A stretch of DNA of 41,071 bases, from positions 1-41,071 of IMG/VR virus record IMGVR_UViG_3300022204_000006. One strand, written 5' to 3'. The notes under the pieces were generated by a model. It was not told the origin of the DNA. It was given only the letters and a program-made list of their open reading frames with translations, and ran no database searches. Shown here piece after piece: positions 1 through 8,668 of the stretch. The stretch's first letter is position 1. Each line of letters opens with the position of its first letter. The position numbers and the translations under genes are program-made. The stretch comes from a virus.

Positions 1-307
1 TTTGGGTTGGGCGTACTACCACTACTCTCAAATAACGCTTGGTGGGACGGTAAACGTCTACAACAAAGTCGGTTTGGGTGCCATCGCTGAGGGTGAGGGT
101 GTCGGGGAGGTCGATGGCATCGGATAAGTTGGGTTGGTCGCCTTGTTGGATTTTTACGCCGGTGTCTGCGGCAGCTGCACCCACCGAGGCGAAAAATTGA
201 ACGCCTTCGCAGTTTTGGGTGTCAACAATGCCACTATTAAAATCATCTGTGCCAGTGGCTTGGGTAGCGGCTAGTTTTTCAGTAATTGTGTGGGTTGATA
301 TGTTCAT
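1..307 (-). CDS. Putative head structural protein, N-terminal part (gene spans the joint)
   Basis: The gene starts at ATG 307, nine bases after AGGAG, and runs off the left edge. Joined through the terminal repeat it continues at 41071 and stops at 40819, giving 141 aa in one frame. It sits between the major capsid protein and the gp6-like connector, a slot that in HK97-type phages often holds a decoration or accessory head protein. The protein is acidic, rich in Thr, Asp and Val, has no membrane segment and looks like a beta-rich structural protein. I do not recognise the family; the virion role comes from position only. Confidence 0.75.
   Translation of the reverse strand, partial: MNISTHTITEKLAATQATGTDDFNSGIVDTQNCEGVQFFASVGAAAADTGVKIQQGDQPNLSDAIDLPDTLTLSDGTQTDFVVDVYRPTKRYLRVVVVRPTQ
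9..134. repeat. Terminal direct repeat, left copy
   Basis: These 126 bases recur exactly at the other end of the window with an offset of 40937. The match starts at GGGCGTACTACC and runs to the last base of the window. Bases 1-8 do not match the sequence before the right copy. Because one gene reads in frame through the joint, the simplest view is a circular or circularly permuted genome of about 40.94 kb; a true terminal repeat of a linear virion is possible but less likely. Confidence 0.9.
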
Positions 308-337
308 AATAATATTCTCCTATGGTTTAAAATTAAA

Positions 338-1534
338 CTATGCAGTGGGAAGTTTTATGCGGGTGAAGGCTTCCTCTAAAACAGGTTGACCATCGGTTTC
401 CATTTGGGCTTTGAGGCCGATTTGGTTTGTTTCGGTGTACAGTTCTCCCAACCACTTGATTTGCATACTAAGGGAATCAACAATGTGGTAGTTTTTGAAA
501 TAGCCTAGTATACCAACGTATTTTCCTGCTGAAATATCGCTAGGAGCATAAGCACTTTCTAGGTAGTTTATGCCTAATATTGTGCCTGGCTCCCCTTGGC
601 GGGTGCTTTCACGCCAAATATAGTTGTCATTTTTGTCTTTAATTAAAGCGATTTGAACTAATAAATCGGTGTGGAATATCCAAGTGGCTTTTGAGCGGTA
701 ATGAGGCTTTAGGTTGAATTTGGCTCTGGTCAAACCGTCAAAGGTTACGGCGGTAGGGGTGTTGCCAGTGCTAATATCGCGTTTGGTACTAATCCCATCA
801 GCACTAGGTACAAAAATACCTAGTGGTTTTCTAACCCCATTACCATTCATATAAACATTCTCTAGGGTCGTAGAAAATTTGTAAGCTAATCTTTCTTGTA
901 CATAGTTTACTATGTCAGGTCGGTGCCGTAATAACCGCTCTGAAACTAATATCATTTTGGAAAGTAGGTGGGGGTTTAGTTCCCGTTCCCCAAATTCCAT
1001 ATCTTCATCTTTTGAACCAGATTTTAATTCAGGTGTCCAGTCGGGGTCGGAGGGGTCGTTTTCTAAAGTGACCATGCCCAAGCTGGTAGCTCCTTCCAGG
1101 GTGTGAATAGTAGCCAAACCCCTTAAATATAATGTATCATCAATGCCTTTGATGATGCCTTTTACAAATTGCTTTGGTGTAATTAAATAACCACCAGCTG
1201 GGTCACTATCAGCTTGAAGGTTTCTTAATTCTGTTTGTTGGCCGTAACGGATAAAACGCTCAAAATATTTATCTGCATCATTGGGTGTTGGGGGTGTGGG
1301 GTCATCGGATTGACCTGCCAAGGGGCCAGGTAGACCCGCTTGGCGTAATTCTTCTTCAAAACCCGTGACTTCTTGCATCCGTTTAATTTTGTCATTGATG
1401 CCTCTGATTTCGGCCTTGATTTTATCAAATTTTTCTTGGTCTTCTGCACCAAGTTCATCGGCTTCTGCTAGTTGACGTAATTCTACTATTAAGGTGCTGC
1501 GTTTTTCAAATAAATCTTTGTATTTATTAGCCAT
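338..1534 (-). CDS. Major capsid protein, HK97 family
   Basis: 398 aa forming the icosahedral shell. The N-terminal 70 residues are a charged coiled coil with repeated Lys/Glu heptads, like the scaffolding delta domain of HK97 gp5. A low-complexity Pro/Thr stretch follows around residues 75-88, then the fold begins near LQADSDPAGGYLITP, the usual start of the mature HK97 core; protease cleavage is expected just before this point. The C-terminal part has the strand-rich P- and A-domain pattern. It lies directly downstream of the prohead protease in the normal order. Its stop codon overlaps a GGTTTAAAATTAAAC motif resembling the replication-region operator. Confidence 0.93.
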   Translation of the reverse strand: MANKYKDLFEKRSTLIVELRQLAEADELGAEDQEKFDKIKAEIRGINDKIKRMQEVTGFEEELRQAGLPGPLAGQSDDPTPPTPNDADKYFERFIRYGQQTELRNLQADSDPAGGYLITPKQFVKGIIKGIDDTLYLRGLATIHTLEGATSLGMVTLENDPSDPDWTPELKSGSKDEDMEFGERELNPHLLSKMILVSERLLRHRPDIVNYVQERLAYKFSTTLENVYMNGNGVRKPLGIFVPSADGISTKRDISTGNTPTAVTFDGLTRAKFNLKPHYRSKATWIFHTDLLVQIALIKDKNDNYIWRESTRQGEPGTILGINYLESAYAPSDISAGKYVGILGYFKNYHIVDSLSMQIKWLGELYTETNQIGLKAQMETDGQPVLEEAFTRIKLPTA

Positions 1535-1544
1535 AATTTTTCTC

Positions 1545-2165
1545 CTAAACTGTTAATTCTAATAAATCTATTTCTAAGCGCCGTTGTTGCTGTAGCCTAG
1601 CGGCTACGGCTGTGGCATTGGTTTCTGGTGGTAGTAAAAACTCTTGAGCCCGGGAGCGTACTTGGACGGTTGTTTGTGGGTAGGCGGGGAAGGTAACTAG
1701 GCTGACATCGTAAAGCCGTTTTACTCTTAGGATGGTGCGGGTGGGAAGGTCATCGGAGGTGGCTGGTGGGGTCCACGTATCTCCATCGAGGCCAACATTA
1801 AAGCCAAAACTGCCTTGGTCAACGTCTCCCCGCTTGACTAATTCAAGTACATCTTGCCCAGCTCGGGTGTTTGGCGGGTCAATTTCAAAGCCTAGGCCCG
1901 TTGAATCTTCAAATAAACGGAGGGTTTCGGCTAGGGTGCGGCCTAAAATGTAGTTGGGGTCGTGGTTGAAAAGCCCTTTAACATCCTGATTTAATACAGA
2001 TTCAAAGGCTCGGAGGGCGATTGTTTCCACAAAACCGCCTAGATTTTCGCTGACTTGGTTGAATACTGCGGCGTAACCATAGATTTTTTTGCCTTCAGCT
2101 TCAAAACCTACGGCTCTGGTGGTGAAGCGGCGTTCAATTTCATTAGTGTTGTTCCGTTTGGTCAT
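1545..2165 (-). CDS. Prohead maturation protease, HK97 family (U35)
   Basis: The ATG at 2165 is chosen because GGGGGAC lies just upstream, giving 206 aa; a TTG eight codons earlier is less likely. The protein has the features of the HK97 gp4 family: a GYAAVFNQVSE segment, the nucleophile-region FNHDPNYILGRT (catalytic His), and SFGFNV with the catalytic Ser. It would cleave the delta domain of the capsid protein during head maturation. It sits between the portal and the capsid gene. The first codons overlap the end of the small gene upstream by 23 bases, so the two are probably translationally coupled. Confidence 0.9.
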   Translation of the reverse strand: MTKRNNTNEIERRFTTRAVGFEAEGKKIYGYAAVFNQVSENLGGFVETIALRAFESVLNQDVKGLFNHDPNYILGRTLAETLRLFEDSTGLGFEIDPPNTRAGQDVLELVKRGDVDQGSFGFNVGLDGDTWTPPATSDDLPTRTILRVKRLYDVSLVTFPAYPQTTVQVRSRAQEFLLPPETNATAVAARLQQQRRLEIDLLELTV

Positions 2166-2388
2166 TAGTCCCCCCGTTTGCTTTCTCAATTACCTGATAA
2201 TTTACTTGGCCTGCAACTACAAAAACTGTGTTATCGGGAAAAACCTCTGAAAATGCGGCTTTAATATGGTTCATTACATCGATAGATTCATCTTCTTGTA
2301 CACCAATAAGCAAAGTATCACCAGGTTGGATTTTTAATATGTTTATCTGTTTGATTTTACCTAGTAGTTGATTTATTTGTTCGTTCAT
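2143..2388 (-). CDS. Small protein of the head module, unknown
   Basis: 81 aa starting four bases after the portal stop, with GAGGT upstream. The middle contains IQPGDTLLIGV followed by a helix, a pattern seen in small uncharacterised proteins next to portal and protease genes in several siphovirus lineages. There are no membrane segments or metal sites. It overlaps the protease start by 23 bases. The function is unknown; the position suggests a head-assembly accessory. Confidence 0.65.
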   Translation of the reverse strand: MNEQINQLLGKIKQINILKIQPGDTLLIGVQEDESIDVMNHIKAAFSEVFPDNTVFVVAGQVNYQVIEKANGGTNDQTEQH

Positions 2389-2391
2389 AAT

Positions 2392-4377
2392 CTATACCTC
2401 AGCTGATATCATACAATCGCATTTTTTATGGAGCGGTGGGTGGCCGATATTACTGCGGACGTTGATGGGTTTGTCCGCTCCATCGGGTTGAAAATCTATA
2501 TTTTTGCCTAAGAAGTTGGACTGGATGCCAACTACTTTACCATCGAGACTACTGCAGTAGGGACAATTGTCGCCAGTGGCTATCCAACGAAGGCGGGTAA
2601 CGCCTGCGGCAATAAAAAAGGCTTTGGCGATGGCGTTACATGCTCTAAATGATTCGTTGTGGGCTAGTTGTTCGGAGCGAGTGGCCTCCCAACCGTCCAG
2701 CCGTTCCTCGATGAGGGGAACGGGGTCGGTTTCTTCATCAATCGCCTGGCGTAGTAAGGCGATGAGTTGCTGAAGGCTCTCATCGGCTTGACGATTGGCG
2801 AATGATTCCACGTATTGCTCAAAAAATTGGGCGATACTATCGAGGGGGTAGTCGCCATTTAGTTCTTTTTCTATGGTTAGGCCAATGGTTTGGGCGTAGG
2901 CTCGGAATAATGGCAGCGTTTTTTGAAGCCAAAGCTCCTTGTGGCCTTGATAAAATTCAGTGAGCCATAAGGAAAAATCGCTACTATCACGCTGGTGGAG
3001 CTTGTCCAGTGCCTTGCGGACCGCCTTGATTTCAGCATTTATGATGGATTTGAAGCGGCCTTCAAAGATATTTATCTGGTTTTGGGCTATTTTTTGGCGT
3101 TTACCAGCCGCTTGACGGGCGTTGTAGGCGATTCTGGTGCTGGTTGGGGTGGGATTGAAGCGGTTTTGGTAGTTTGGGCCACCAAAACGGGTCTCATTAG
3201 CGGGAATCATATTGAGGGGGTTTAGGTAGGTATCTCCACCCTCGATGGGGTTCATATCCTCTTTTTTGCGAACATCGTTGGCACTGAGCCAGCCCCAATT
3301 GCGGCCTATGGCATAAGCTTCATAGCGGGTTTTGGTATCGCCGCGTAGAACTGCATCTACATTGTGTTTGCAAAAGTACTCTTTTTGCTCGGCGGTTGAT
3401 AGGAGGGAGTGGGCTATTTGAGTCTCGATGCGAACAAACCAAGGCAACATTGAATAGGCGATAAAGCCCATGCCTAGATGTTCGATATTATTGAAGTGGG
3501 CTTGTTCTAGGTCTGCAACCATGTGCGGTGGGACACGGTACATGCCACAGATTTCTCGTTTTTGAAAACTGCGGGTACTGAGGATTTGAGCCGCTTCGGG
3601 GCTGATACCCACTGCTTTAGCTGACATACCTTCCTCAAGGATGGCAATGCGGTGGGCATTGGTAAGACCTGACATAAAATTTTCAATTGATTTTAGCAGG
3701 CGGGTATAAGCTTGGTCTCCCAATTCACCAGGGTGAGAGAAAATAAGGCTTGGGGTTGCCCCATTTTTGAAGAATTTGCCAGCAAATTGCTCGGCTGCCA
3801 ACGCAAGGCCCATTGTCTCTGCTCCCCATTCAATGGGGTTGAAGCCCATTAAGGCATCGCCAAAGGCAGGAATATGTAACACTCGGTAGGCGGGTAATTG
3901 AGCGATGGGGCCATTGGGGAGGTCGTATAAGTAGACCAGTTCCCTGTTCACCCGCTTAACCTGCATTTTGTCAGCCCGTAGGGGCCATAGTGCTTTGACT
4001 TGGCCTCCGTGTGTCCATTCGATTTCTGCGTAGGCATTGCCGCGCAAACACATGGCTATCATCATGGCCTCTCGGAATTTCATTGAGGTCATTTCAGGAT
4101 TGGGGCTATATTTTAAGATAGGGTAGAGTGAATGGCTCGTAGCTTCATCTCGGCCTCCATCGGGTCTACGTTTGTAGAAATTTAGGGGCAAACTGGCTTC
4201 AGTTTCAGATAAAACCTTGGTGCAACCAAAAACGGCGGGTAGTGCTAGGGCTACATTGGGGTCTACGTGTAAGCCGGTGCTGGTTTCTGAAAGACCACCA
4301 AATAGGCGGGCGGTGTTGGGGTCGGAGGGGTGGGAACGGTTGAACCACCACCGTTTTAGGGCATTGAGTGGGTTCAT
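2392..4377 (-). CDS. Portal protein fused to Mu gpF-like head morphogenesis domain
   Basis: 661 aa, about 250 longer than an HK97-type portal. Residues 1-410 match HK97 gp3-like portals: LALPAVFGCTKVLSETEASL, then MCLRGNAYAEIEW, and GMYRVPPHMVADLEQAHFNN near the wing. Residues 430-661 form a helical domain ending in a Mu gpF-like zinc-type motif, TGDNCPYCSSLDGKVV and HPPLHKKCDCMI. The portal ring is the DNA channel at the capsid vertex; gpF-like proteins are minor head proteins normally encoded separately. There is no stop or frameshift between the halves. The ATG overlaps the TerL stop as ATGA, implying coupled translation. Confidence 0.92.
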   Translation of the reverse strand: MNPLNALKRWWFNRSHPSDPNTARLFGGLSETSTGLHVDPNVALALPAVFGCTKVLSETEASLPLNFYKRRPDGGRDEATSHSLYPILKYSPNPEMTSMKFREAMMIAMCLRGNAYAEIEWTHGGQVKALWPLRADKMQVKRVNRELVYLYDLPNGPIAQLPAYRVLHIPAFGDALMGFNPIEWGAETMGLALAAEQFAGKFFKNGATPSLIFSHPGELGDQAYTRLLKSIENFMSGLTNAHRIAILEEGMSAKAVGISPEAAQILSTRSFQKREICGMYRVPPHMVADLEQAHFNNIEHLGMGFIAYSMLPWFVRIETQIAHSLLSTAEQKEYFCKHNVDAVLRGDTKTRYEAYAIGRNWGWLSANDVRKKEDMNPIEGGDTYLNPLNMIPANETRFGGPNYQNRFNPTPTSTRIAYNARQAAGKRQKIAQNQINIFEGRFKSIINAEIKAVRKALDKLHQRDSSDFSLWLTEFYQGHKELWLQKTLPLFRAYAQTIGLTIEKELNGDYPLDSIAQFFEQYVESFANRQADESLQQLIALLRQAIDEETDPVPLIEERLDGWEATRSEQLAHNESFRACNAIAKAFFIAAGVTRLRWIATGDNCPYCSSLDGKVVGIQSNFLGKNIDFQPDGADKPINVRSNIGHPPLHKKCDCMISAEV

Positions 4378-6074
4378 GATGCTCCTAATACCCTTATACC
4401 CCGTGTCTTGTAGACGCTGGTTTTTGGTTTGTTTTTTACGGCTCTGTCTAAGCCCATAAGTAATGATACCATTCCGTCGATTCTCACTTTGCTTTTGTGG
4501 CGGTCGGGTTTGACTGGTTTGATGTTGCCTGCTTCATCATTTTTGGCGACTAGGTTAGAGGCCATCCAATTTAAAACTGGGTTATTGCCGTGATTAAGCA
4601 GTTTGGCGGTGTAAATCCGCTCTAGTTCGCGCATTGCTGGACTCATTGAGGCGTAGCCCTGCCCAAACTCAACGACTGTAAGATTTGCATCTTGTAAATC
4701 GGTTTGGAGTTTGCTGGCTCCCCAACGGTCGTAGGCGATTTCTTCAATGTTGAATTTTGTGGCTAGGCTTTTTAATTCTTTTAAGATGTGGTTATAATCA
4801 ATTACATCGCCTGGTGTAATCGAAATAAAGCCTTGTTTAGCCCATTTGTCGTAGGAAACTTTGTCTTTCCTAGAGCGTTTGATTATGGTGTTCTCATCGC
4901 TGCCTTCTGGTATCCAAAAGCGGCAAAGCACGTCATACCGTTCAGTACCATCGATGGCGGGGAATACTAGGACTAGGGCGGTGATGTCGATACTGCTGGA
5001 TAGGTCAAGCCCTGCCCAACATGAACGGCCAATAAGTTTAGCTTCATCAACTAAACCACTACAGCGTTTCCATTTCTCCCAATTAACCCAGCGGCTTTCA
5101 GCGTTGGTCCAGATATTCAACTTCTTAACTAAGAAGTTGTTTAACCGTCCTGGCATTTCCTTGGCCTTGCGGGCCATATCTCGCATATCATCGAGTTTGA
5201 CTGAAACGCCAAGATTGGGATTGGCTTTAACCCAGTTGGTTTCATCAAAATAATCATCATCTTCATCTAAGGTAAAAATGATGCCAAAGTAGGAGTCATC
5301 TTCAATAACCCCCTCTAAGATTTTGGTTACGTAGTCACGTTGTTCGTAACAAATGCCGTGTTGGTTAAAGCCTGCGGTGGTGATGGCGTAGATTAACGGT
5401 TGCCTACGAGCGCCTAATGCACTCTCTAACACGTCCCACATTTCGCCTGATTTGTGGGCGTGTAGCTCATCGATGGTTGCTCCGTGGGGGTTTAGACCAT
5501 CAACCGTATCGCTATCGCGGCCTAGTGGCTCAAATTTGGAGTTGGTTTTAAGGACTGATAGATTGTCCTTAAATTCGTCTATTCTTTTTTTAAGGTGAGG
5601 CGAGCTGCGCACCATGCGCTTCGCCTCGCTGTGGATGATTTGAGCCTGTTTTAGCTTGGTGGCAACGGTGTAAATCTCGGCTCCAGGCTCACGGTCTGCA
5701 TCTAATAAGTAAAGCCCTATGCCTGCAGCTAGGGTACTTTTGCCATTTTTACGAGCAACCTCTTGGTAGACTGTTTTAAACCTGCGACTACCATCGGCTT
5801 TTTTCCATCCAAATACAACCCAAAGTATAAATTGTTGCCACGGTTCTAGCTCTATGCGGCGACCCGCCCATTCCCCCTTGCTGTGGCGTAAGAAGGAAAA
5901 AAACTTAATTACTCGTTTGGCCGCTACTTCATCAAAATATAGCCCACGTTGGTGGCCGTTCTCAAGGTCATTTAAGTGGCGTTTGACTGCCAGTTTTACC
6001 CATTTGCAGGCTATGGTGGTTTCATTCATTACACCGTCAATATATTCAGTTGCGGTGTAATTCATATCGGCCAT
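4374..6074 (-). CDS. Terminase large subunit (ATPase and nuclease)
   Basis: 566 aa of the phage terminase_1 type, which packages DNA into the prohead. The Walker A-like P-loop is VARKNGKS (about residues 106-113), Walker B with catalytic Glu is ATIDEL (199-204), and ITTAG (231-235) is the coupling motif III. The RNase H-like nuclease starts at AGLDLSSSIDITAL (354-367) with the first metal-binding Asp. Further acidic residues follow in EIAYDRWGAS. The second Met (residue 4) is an alternative start; neither has a strong ribosome site. It follows TerS and precedes the portal. Confidence 0.95.
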   Translation of the reverse strand: MADMNYTATEYIDGVMNETTIACKWVKLAVKRHLNDLENGHQRGLYFDEVAAKRVIKFFSFLRHSKGEWAGRRIELEPWQQFILWVVFGWKKADGSRRFKTVYQEVARKNGKSTLAAGIGLYLLDADREPGAEIYTVATKLKQAQIIHSEAKRMVRSSPHLKKRIDEFKDNLSVLKTNSKFEPLGRDSDTVDGLNPHGATIDELHAHKSGEMWDVLESALGARRQPLIYAITTAGFNQHGICYEQRDYVTKILEGVIEDDSYFGIIFTLDEDDDYFDETNWVKANPNLGVSVKLDDMRDMARKAKEMPGRLNNFLVKKLNIWTNAESRWVNWEKWKRCSGLVDEAKLIGRSCWAGLDLSSSIDITALVLVFPAIDGTERYDVLCRFWIPEGSDENTIIKRSRKDKVSYDKWAKQGFISITPGDVIDYNHILKELKSLATKFNIEEIAYDRWGASKLQTDLQDANLTVVEFGQGYASMSPAMRELERIYTAKLLNHGNNPVLNWMASNLVAKNDEAGNIKPVKPDRHKSKVRIDGMVSLLMGLDRAVKNKPKTSVYKTRGIRVLGAS

Positions 6075-6081
6075 AGTTTAC

Positions 6082-6537
6082 TCAATCATCTAAAAATGCC
6101 TCGTATTCGTCCACGGCCTCTGGCTCGGTGATTTGCAACCTAGCTCTGGCCGCAGGGGTTAGCCCAAATTGAACGGCCCACTGGCGGAAAGCGTTGCTAT
6201 TGTCTCTTAACACTTGGTTAAGCGGGTGTTTGCGTAAAGCTCCGTTTTCATCTTCTGCTTGCTGACCCTCTTGTCTGATAGTTTTGGCAGCGTCCCTAGC
6301 CATTGCGTAGTGAATTGCCATCATTGTTAGGGCGGGGCCATCTAGGGCGGTAAGAACACCTAACTGGTCTAGCTGGGGGACTATCTGCTTCCAAAACTTT
6401 TTAAATTCTTCCCCCATGCCCCACGGCATTGCTGGTATTTGGCGCTCTGGCTGTGGTTCGTTTTTAGGTAGTTTCCGTTTGCCGGGGTTGCCTTGTAACT
6501 TTTTAATGGCGGTTGGTTTGGGTGTTCTGCCTGGCAT
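6082..6537 (-). CDS. Terminase small subunit, P27 family
   Basis: 151 aa. The N-terminus GRTPKPTAIKKLQGNPGKR is the hallmark of P27-type small terminases. A helical body with the segment DGPALTMMAIHYAMARDA and a C-terminal TPAARARLQI follows. The protein recognises the packaging site and hands DNA to TerL, which starts eight bases downstream. The acidic C-terminal tail probably contacts the large subunit or portal. Together with the HNH gene next door this suggests cos-type packaging, which is inferred from other HNH-carrying phages rather than seen here. Confidence 0.92.
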   Translation of the reverse strand: MPGRTPKPTAIKKLQGNPGKRKLPKNEPQPERQIPAMPWGMGEEFKKFWKQIVPQLDQLGVLTALDGPALTMMAIHYAMARDAAKTIRQEGQQAEDENGALRKHPLNQVLRDNSNAFRQWAVQFGLTPAARARLQITEPEAVDEYEAFLDD

Positions 6538-6595
6538 AATTCTCCATGAAAATTAGTTTAATTCGCGGGTGTAAAAAGTTTGTCACCCGCTCGGT

Positions 6596-6934
6596 CTAGC
6601 AAAATGATGCCCTAGAAATTTCACCCCCCCTTCCCCCTCTGTGTTTTTCTTGGTTGGTCTCTTTGCTGTGGCAACTGTGACACAGTGCCTGAAGGTTGCT
6701 CCATTTGTTTGTGCCACCATCAGCTATTGGCTTTAGATGGTGGACGTCCTGGGCCGCTTGTTGGCATTTGGCACACAATGGATTGGCTCTGAGGAATTGA
6801 AGGCGTATTATACGCCACCTGTGGTTGTAGCCTCGCTTGGCCGCTGATGGTCGCTTGTCCTGGTGCTTGCGGCGATGGGCGGTGCAGTTGAGATTAGGAC
6901 AGTAGGGGCAGGCTCTAGGAGGTCGTTGGGGCAT
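6596..6934 (-). CDS. HNH endonuclease of the packaging module
   Basis: 112 aa. The N-terminus carries CPYC/CTAH, a possible extra zinc site. The HNH core is CAKC...DVHHLKPIADGG...NLQALCHSCHSKET, with the His-His pair, the central Asn and the two CxxC zinc ligands in the right order. HNH proteins beside terminase are required for cos cleavage in HK97-like phages. AAGGAAACCAA precedes the ATG. The start overlaps the upstream membrane gene by 20 bases. Confidence 0.9.
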   Translation of the reverse strand: MPQRPPRACPYCPNLNCTAHRRKHQDKRPSAAKRGYNHRWRIIRLQFLRANPLCAKCQQAAQDVHHLKPIADGGTNKWSNLQALCHSCHSKETNQEKHRGGRGGEISRASFC

Positions 6935-7346
6935 TTGGTTTCCTTAGCTCAATCATCCATTCTAGGATTTGATTGTTAGTGGCCTCTATTTTGCCTAATG
7001 TGTTTTGGAAGGTGGCGTAGCTGTGCGTCATTCGTTCCACTACGGTCTGCCACCGCATTTCTGCCTCAGCAGCTACGGCTATTTCTTTTAGTTTGATGGT
7101 GTGGTCTGCTTCTCGCTTGGCATCTAGGTAGCCACGAAGCCACGGCCAGAAATCGCGAGAGAACCATTTGCCACCACCTACTACAACCACAACAACCAAA
7201 ATGCTTAGGACATTTTGGGCGTTGATTAGTTGGAGAATGTTGATGGTGTCTGTTTTTAGGTCGATGATGGTGATGGCTACTAGGCTGATTGCTCCTATGG
7301 CTGCGGCTAGTTGGTTTAGGATTGGCTTCATTATGGATGATAGCAT
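6915..7346 (-). CDS. Membrane protein with C-terminal coiled coil, possible holin partner
   Basis: 143 aa starting at ATG with AGGAG eight bases upstream; it overlaps the previous stop as TAATG. Two hydrophobic segments occur at about residues 9-27 and 44-61 (SILVVVVVVGGG), followed by an amphipathic, charged helix rich in Glu and Lys. Size, topology and place next to another small membrane protein just before the packaging genes fit a holin, antiholin or spanin-like lysis factor. No family signature is certain, and no endolysin is adjacent. Confidence 0.6.
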   Translation of the reverse strand: MLSSIMKPILNQLAAAIGAISLVAITIIDLKTDTINILQLINAQNVLSILVVVVVVGGGKWFSRDFWPWLRGYLDAKREADHTIKLKEIAVAAEAEMRWQTVVERMTHSYATFQNTLGKIEATNNQILEWMIELRKPNAPTTS

Positions 7347-7714
7347 TAGAGTGGCTCCTGTTGGCGTTTTTTCTTGGCCTCAAACCAAGCTTTGGCGATA
7401 GGCCAAGCGGTGATGATGATGAGCCATATCCCTGTTTGGTCGAGATACTCGGCCCAGGGGCCTAGGTAGGTTAGGAGGTAAGCGCCTCCGATGCTGATAA
7501 GGGCCGCAACTAGGTTGGCACCGTGACCAGAGATAAGTTGTTTTTCGTCTGTTTTGAGCCATGGTAAATCTTTGATGGCATCGGTGAGGGCGTTGCCAGC
7601 TAGACCCGCAAAAACGGCGATGGCGATGGCTAGAATGGCTATGCCCTCCTCTGCGGTGGCGGGGAGGGTGGGGCCGCTGGCAAAATCAATAATGAATTGT
7701 TGTGTTGGTGGCAT
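7346..7714 (-). CDS. Holin-like small membrane protein
   Basis: 122 aa. The ATG at 7714 is chosen because AAAGGAG lies five bases upstream; the longer open frame overlaps the gene before it. There are three hydrophobic stretches: about 22-41 (AILAIAIAVFAGLAGNAL), 64-84 and 90-108, with a charged tail KKKRQQEPL. A short, multi-span protein with a basic tail is typical of class I holins. It is translationally linked to the next membrane gene by TAATG. Confidence 0.6.
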   Translation of the reverse strand: MPPTQQFIIDFASGPTLPATAEEGIAILAIAIAVFAGLAGNALTDAIKDLPWLKTDEKQLISGHGANLVAALISIGGAYLLTYLGPWAEYLDQTGIWLIIITAWPIAKAWFEAKKKRQQEPL

Positions 7715-7724
7715 AAGGTCTCCT

Positions 7725-8105
7725 TTATTTTGGCCTAAGGTGTAGGCGGGTAATGGTTTTAATCTCGCTTTGTCGTTTGATTTCGTTCCATTCATCGGGG
7801 GTGATTTGGTCTTCAGCAACAAAGGCTTTGGCTATTTTGGTTGAGATGGTGGTTTCGGTGCGGGTGATGCTGATTTTTTTGGCACGGTCTCTGCCTAGTG
7901 CTTTTTGGGCTACATCGAGGGGGATGATAAGTTCGGTGGTGGTGGAAATGGAAATGTCACCGGCGGGGGTGTTTAGTTCTTGCCAAGATAATTCAATTAA
8001 GCCAGATTCGATTTGGGTTTGTAGCTGGTTGTATCGCTCTACCATTGGAGCTAGTTGGAACAATTCTTCAGCTTGTTGTTTGAGTTCTTTAACGGTGGTT
8101 GGCAT
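7725..8105 (-). CDS. Soluble protein of late operon start, unknown
   Basis: 126 aa with GAGGAACAA before the ATG. The first 45 residues form a coiled coil (VKELKQQAEELFQLAPMVERYNQLQTQIESG), followed by a beta-rich region with many Thr and Ile. No motif identifies it. It lies nine bases after the recombinase stop and ten bases before the holin-like start, so it is co-transcribed with both. Confidence 0.55.
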   Translation of the reverse strand: MPTTVKELKQQAEELFQLAPMVERYNQLQTQIESGLIELSWQELNTPAGDISISTTTELIIPLDVAQKALGRDRAKKISITRTETTISTKIAKAFVAEDQITPDEWNEIKRQSEIKTITRLHLRPK

Positions 8106-8113
8106 TTGTTCCT

Positions 8114-8668
8114 CTATAATTGGTTAATTGCATCCTTGAGGCGGTCAGGGGTGCAATGTAGGTAAATGTCAGTAACACTAATGGAGCTGTGGCCTAGTAG
8201 GTCTCGCACAGCTTCTATGCTGATGTTTTTTTCAACTAAGGAAACGGCAAAGGTGTGACGTAGGGCGTGGGGGTGGATTCCTTTTTTTAGGTTGGCTCTT
8301 TGGCCTAGTTGGTTGATTAGCGACCGCAAACGGCGGAGGCTAATCCGTTTGTTGCGGTTACTGAGAAATAATGCTCCCGAATCTTGAAATAAACGGCCTG
8401 TTTTTTCAAGGTAATGTTCTATGGCTGCACCTACCTCTGGATGGAGGGGAATTAGACGCTGTTTGCCTCGTTTGGCAAAGCGGATGTCGATAGACATTTC
8501 TTGGGGGTCTATATCTTTGATGTCCAGCATCCGTAACTCGTTGCAACGCATACCGCCATAAAGGAAGGTGGTTATGATGGCTCGATTGCGGGGGGACATT
8601 TTAAGTTTTAGAAGTTTTTCACGCTCATTGCGTTTAAGCCAGCGTGGGAGTCGTTTGGCTTTAGCCAT
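8114..8668 (-). CDS. Minimal tyrosine recombinase (catalytic domain only)
   Basis: 184 aa. The catalytic set is complete: Arg41 in GGMRCNEL, a Lys in AKRGKQR (67 or 69), His134 and Arg137 in HPHALRHTF, His160 in LLGHSS and nucleophile Tyr169 in TDIYLH. The N-terminal SAM-like core-binding domain of XerC/D and phage integrases is absent. Such short recombinases often resolve dimers or act on simple inverted sites. It lies in the late operon, far from the full-length integrase at 20.7-21.8 kb. The ATG overlaps the previous stop as TAATG. Confidence 0.88.
   Translation of the reverse strand: MAKAKRLPRWLKRNEREKLLKLKMSPRNRAIITTFLYGGMRCNELRMLDIKDIDPQEMSIDIRFAKRGKQRLIPLHPEVGAAIEHYLEKTGRLFQDSGALFLSNRNKRISLRRLRSLINQLGQRANLKKGIHPHALRHTFAVSLVEKNISIEAVRDLLGHSSISVTDIYLHCTPDRLKDAINQL

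Noticed and set aside
9-134. Treating the terminal repeat as a biological direct terminal repeat
   Set aside because: It is only 126 bp, sits within a structural gene and its length fits an assembler overlap; read mapping would decide.
324-340. Operator at the capsid gene stop (GGTTTAAAATTAAAC)
   Set aside because: It matches the iteron-type motif but lies inside the late operon at a stop codon with no promoter; may be chance in AT-rich DNA.
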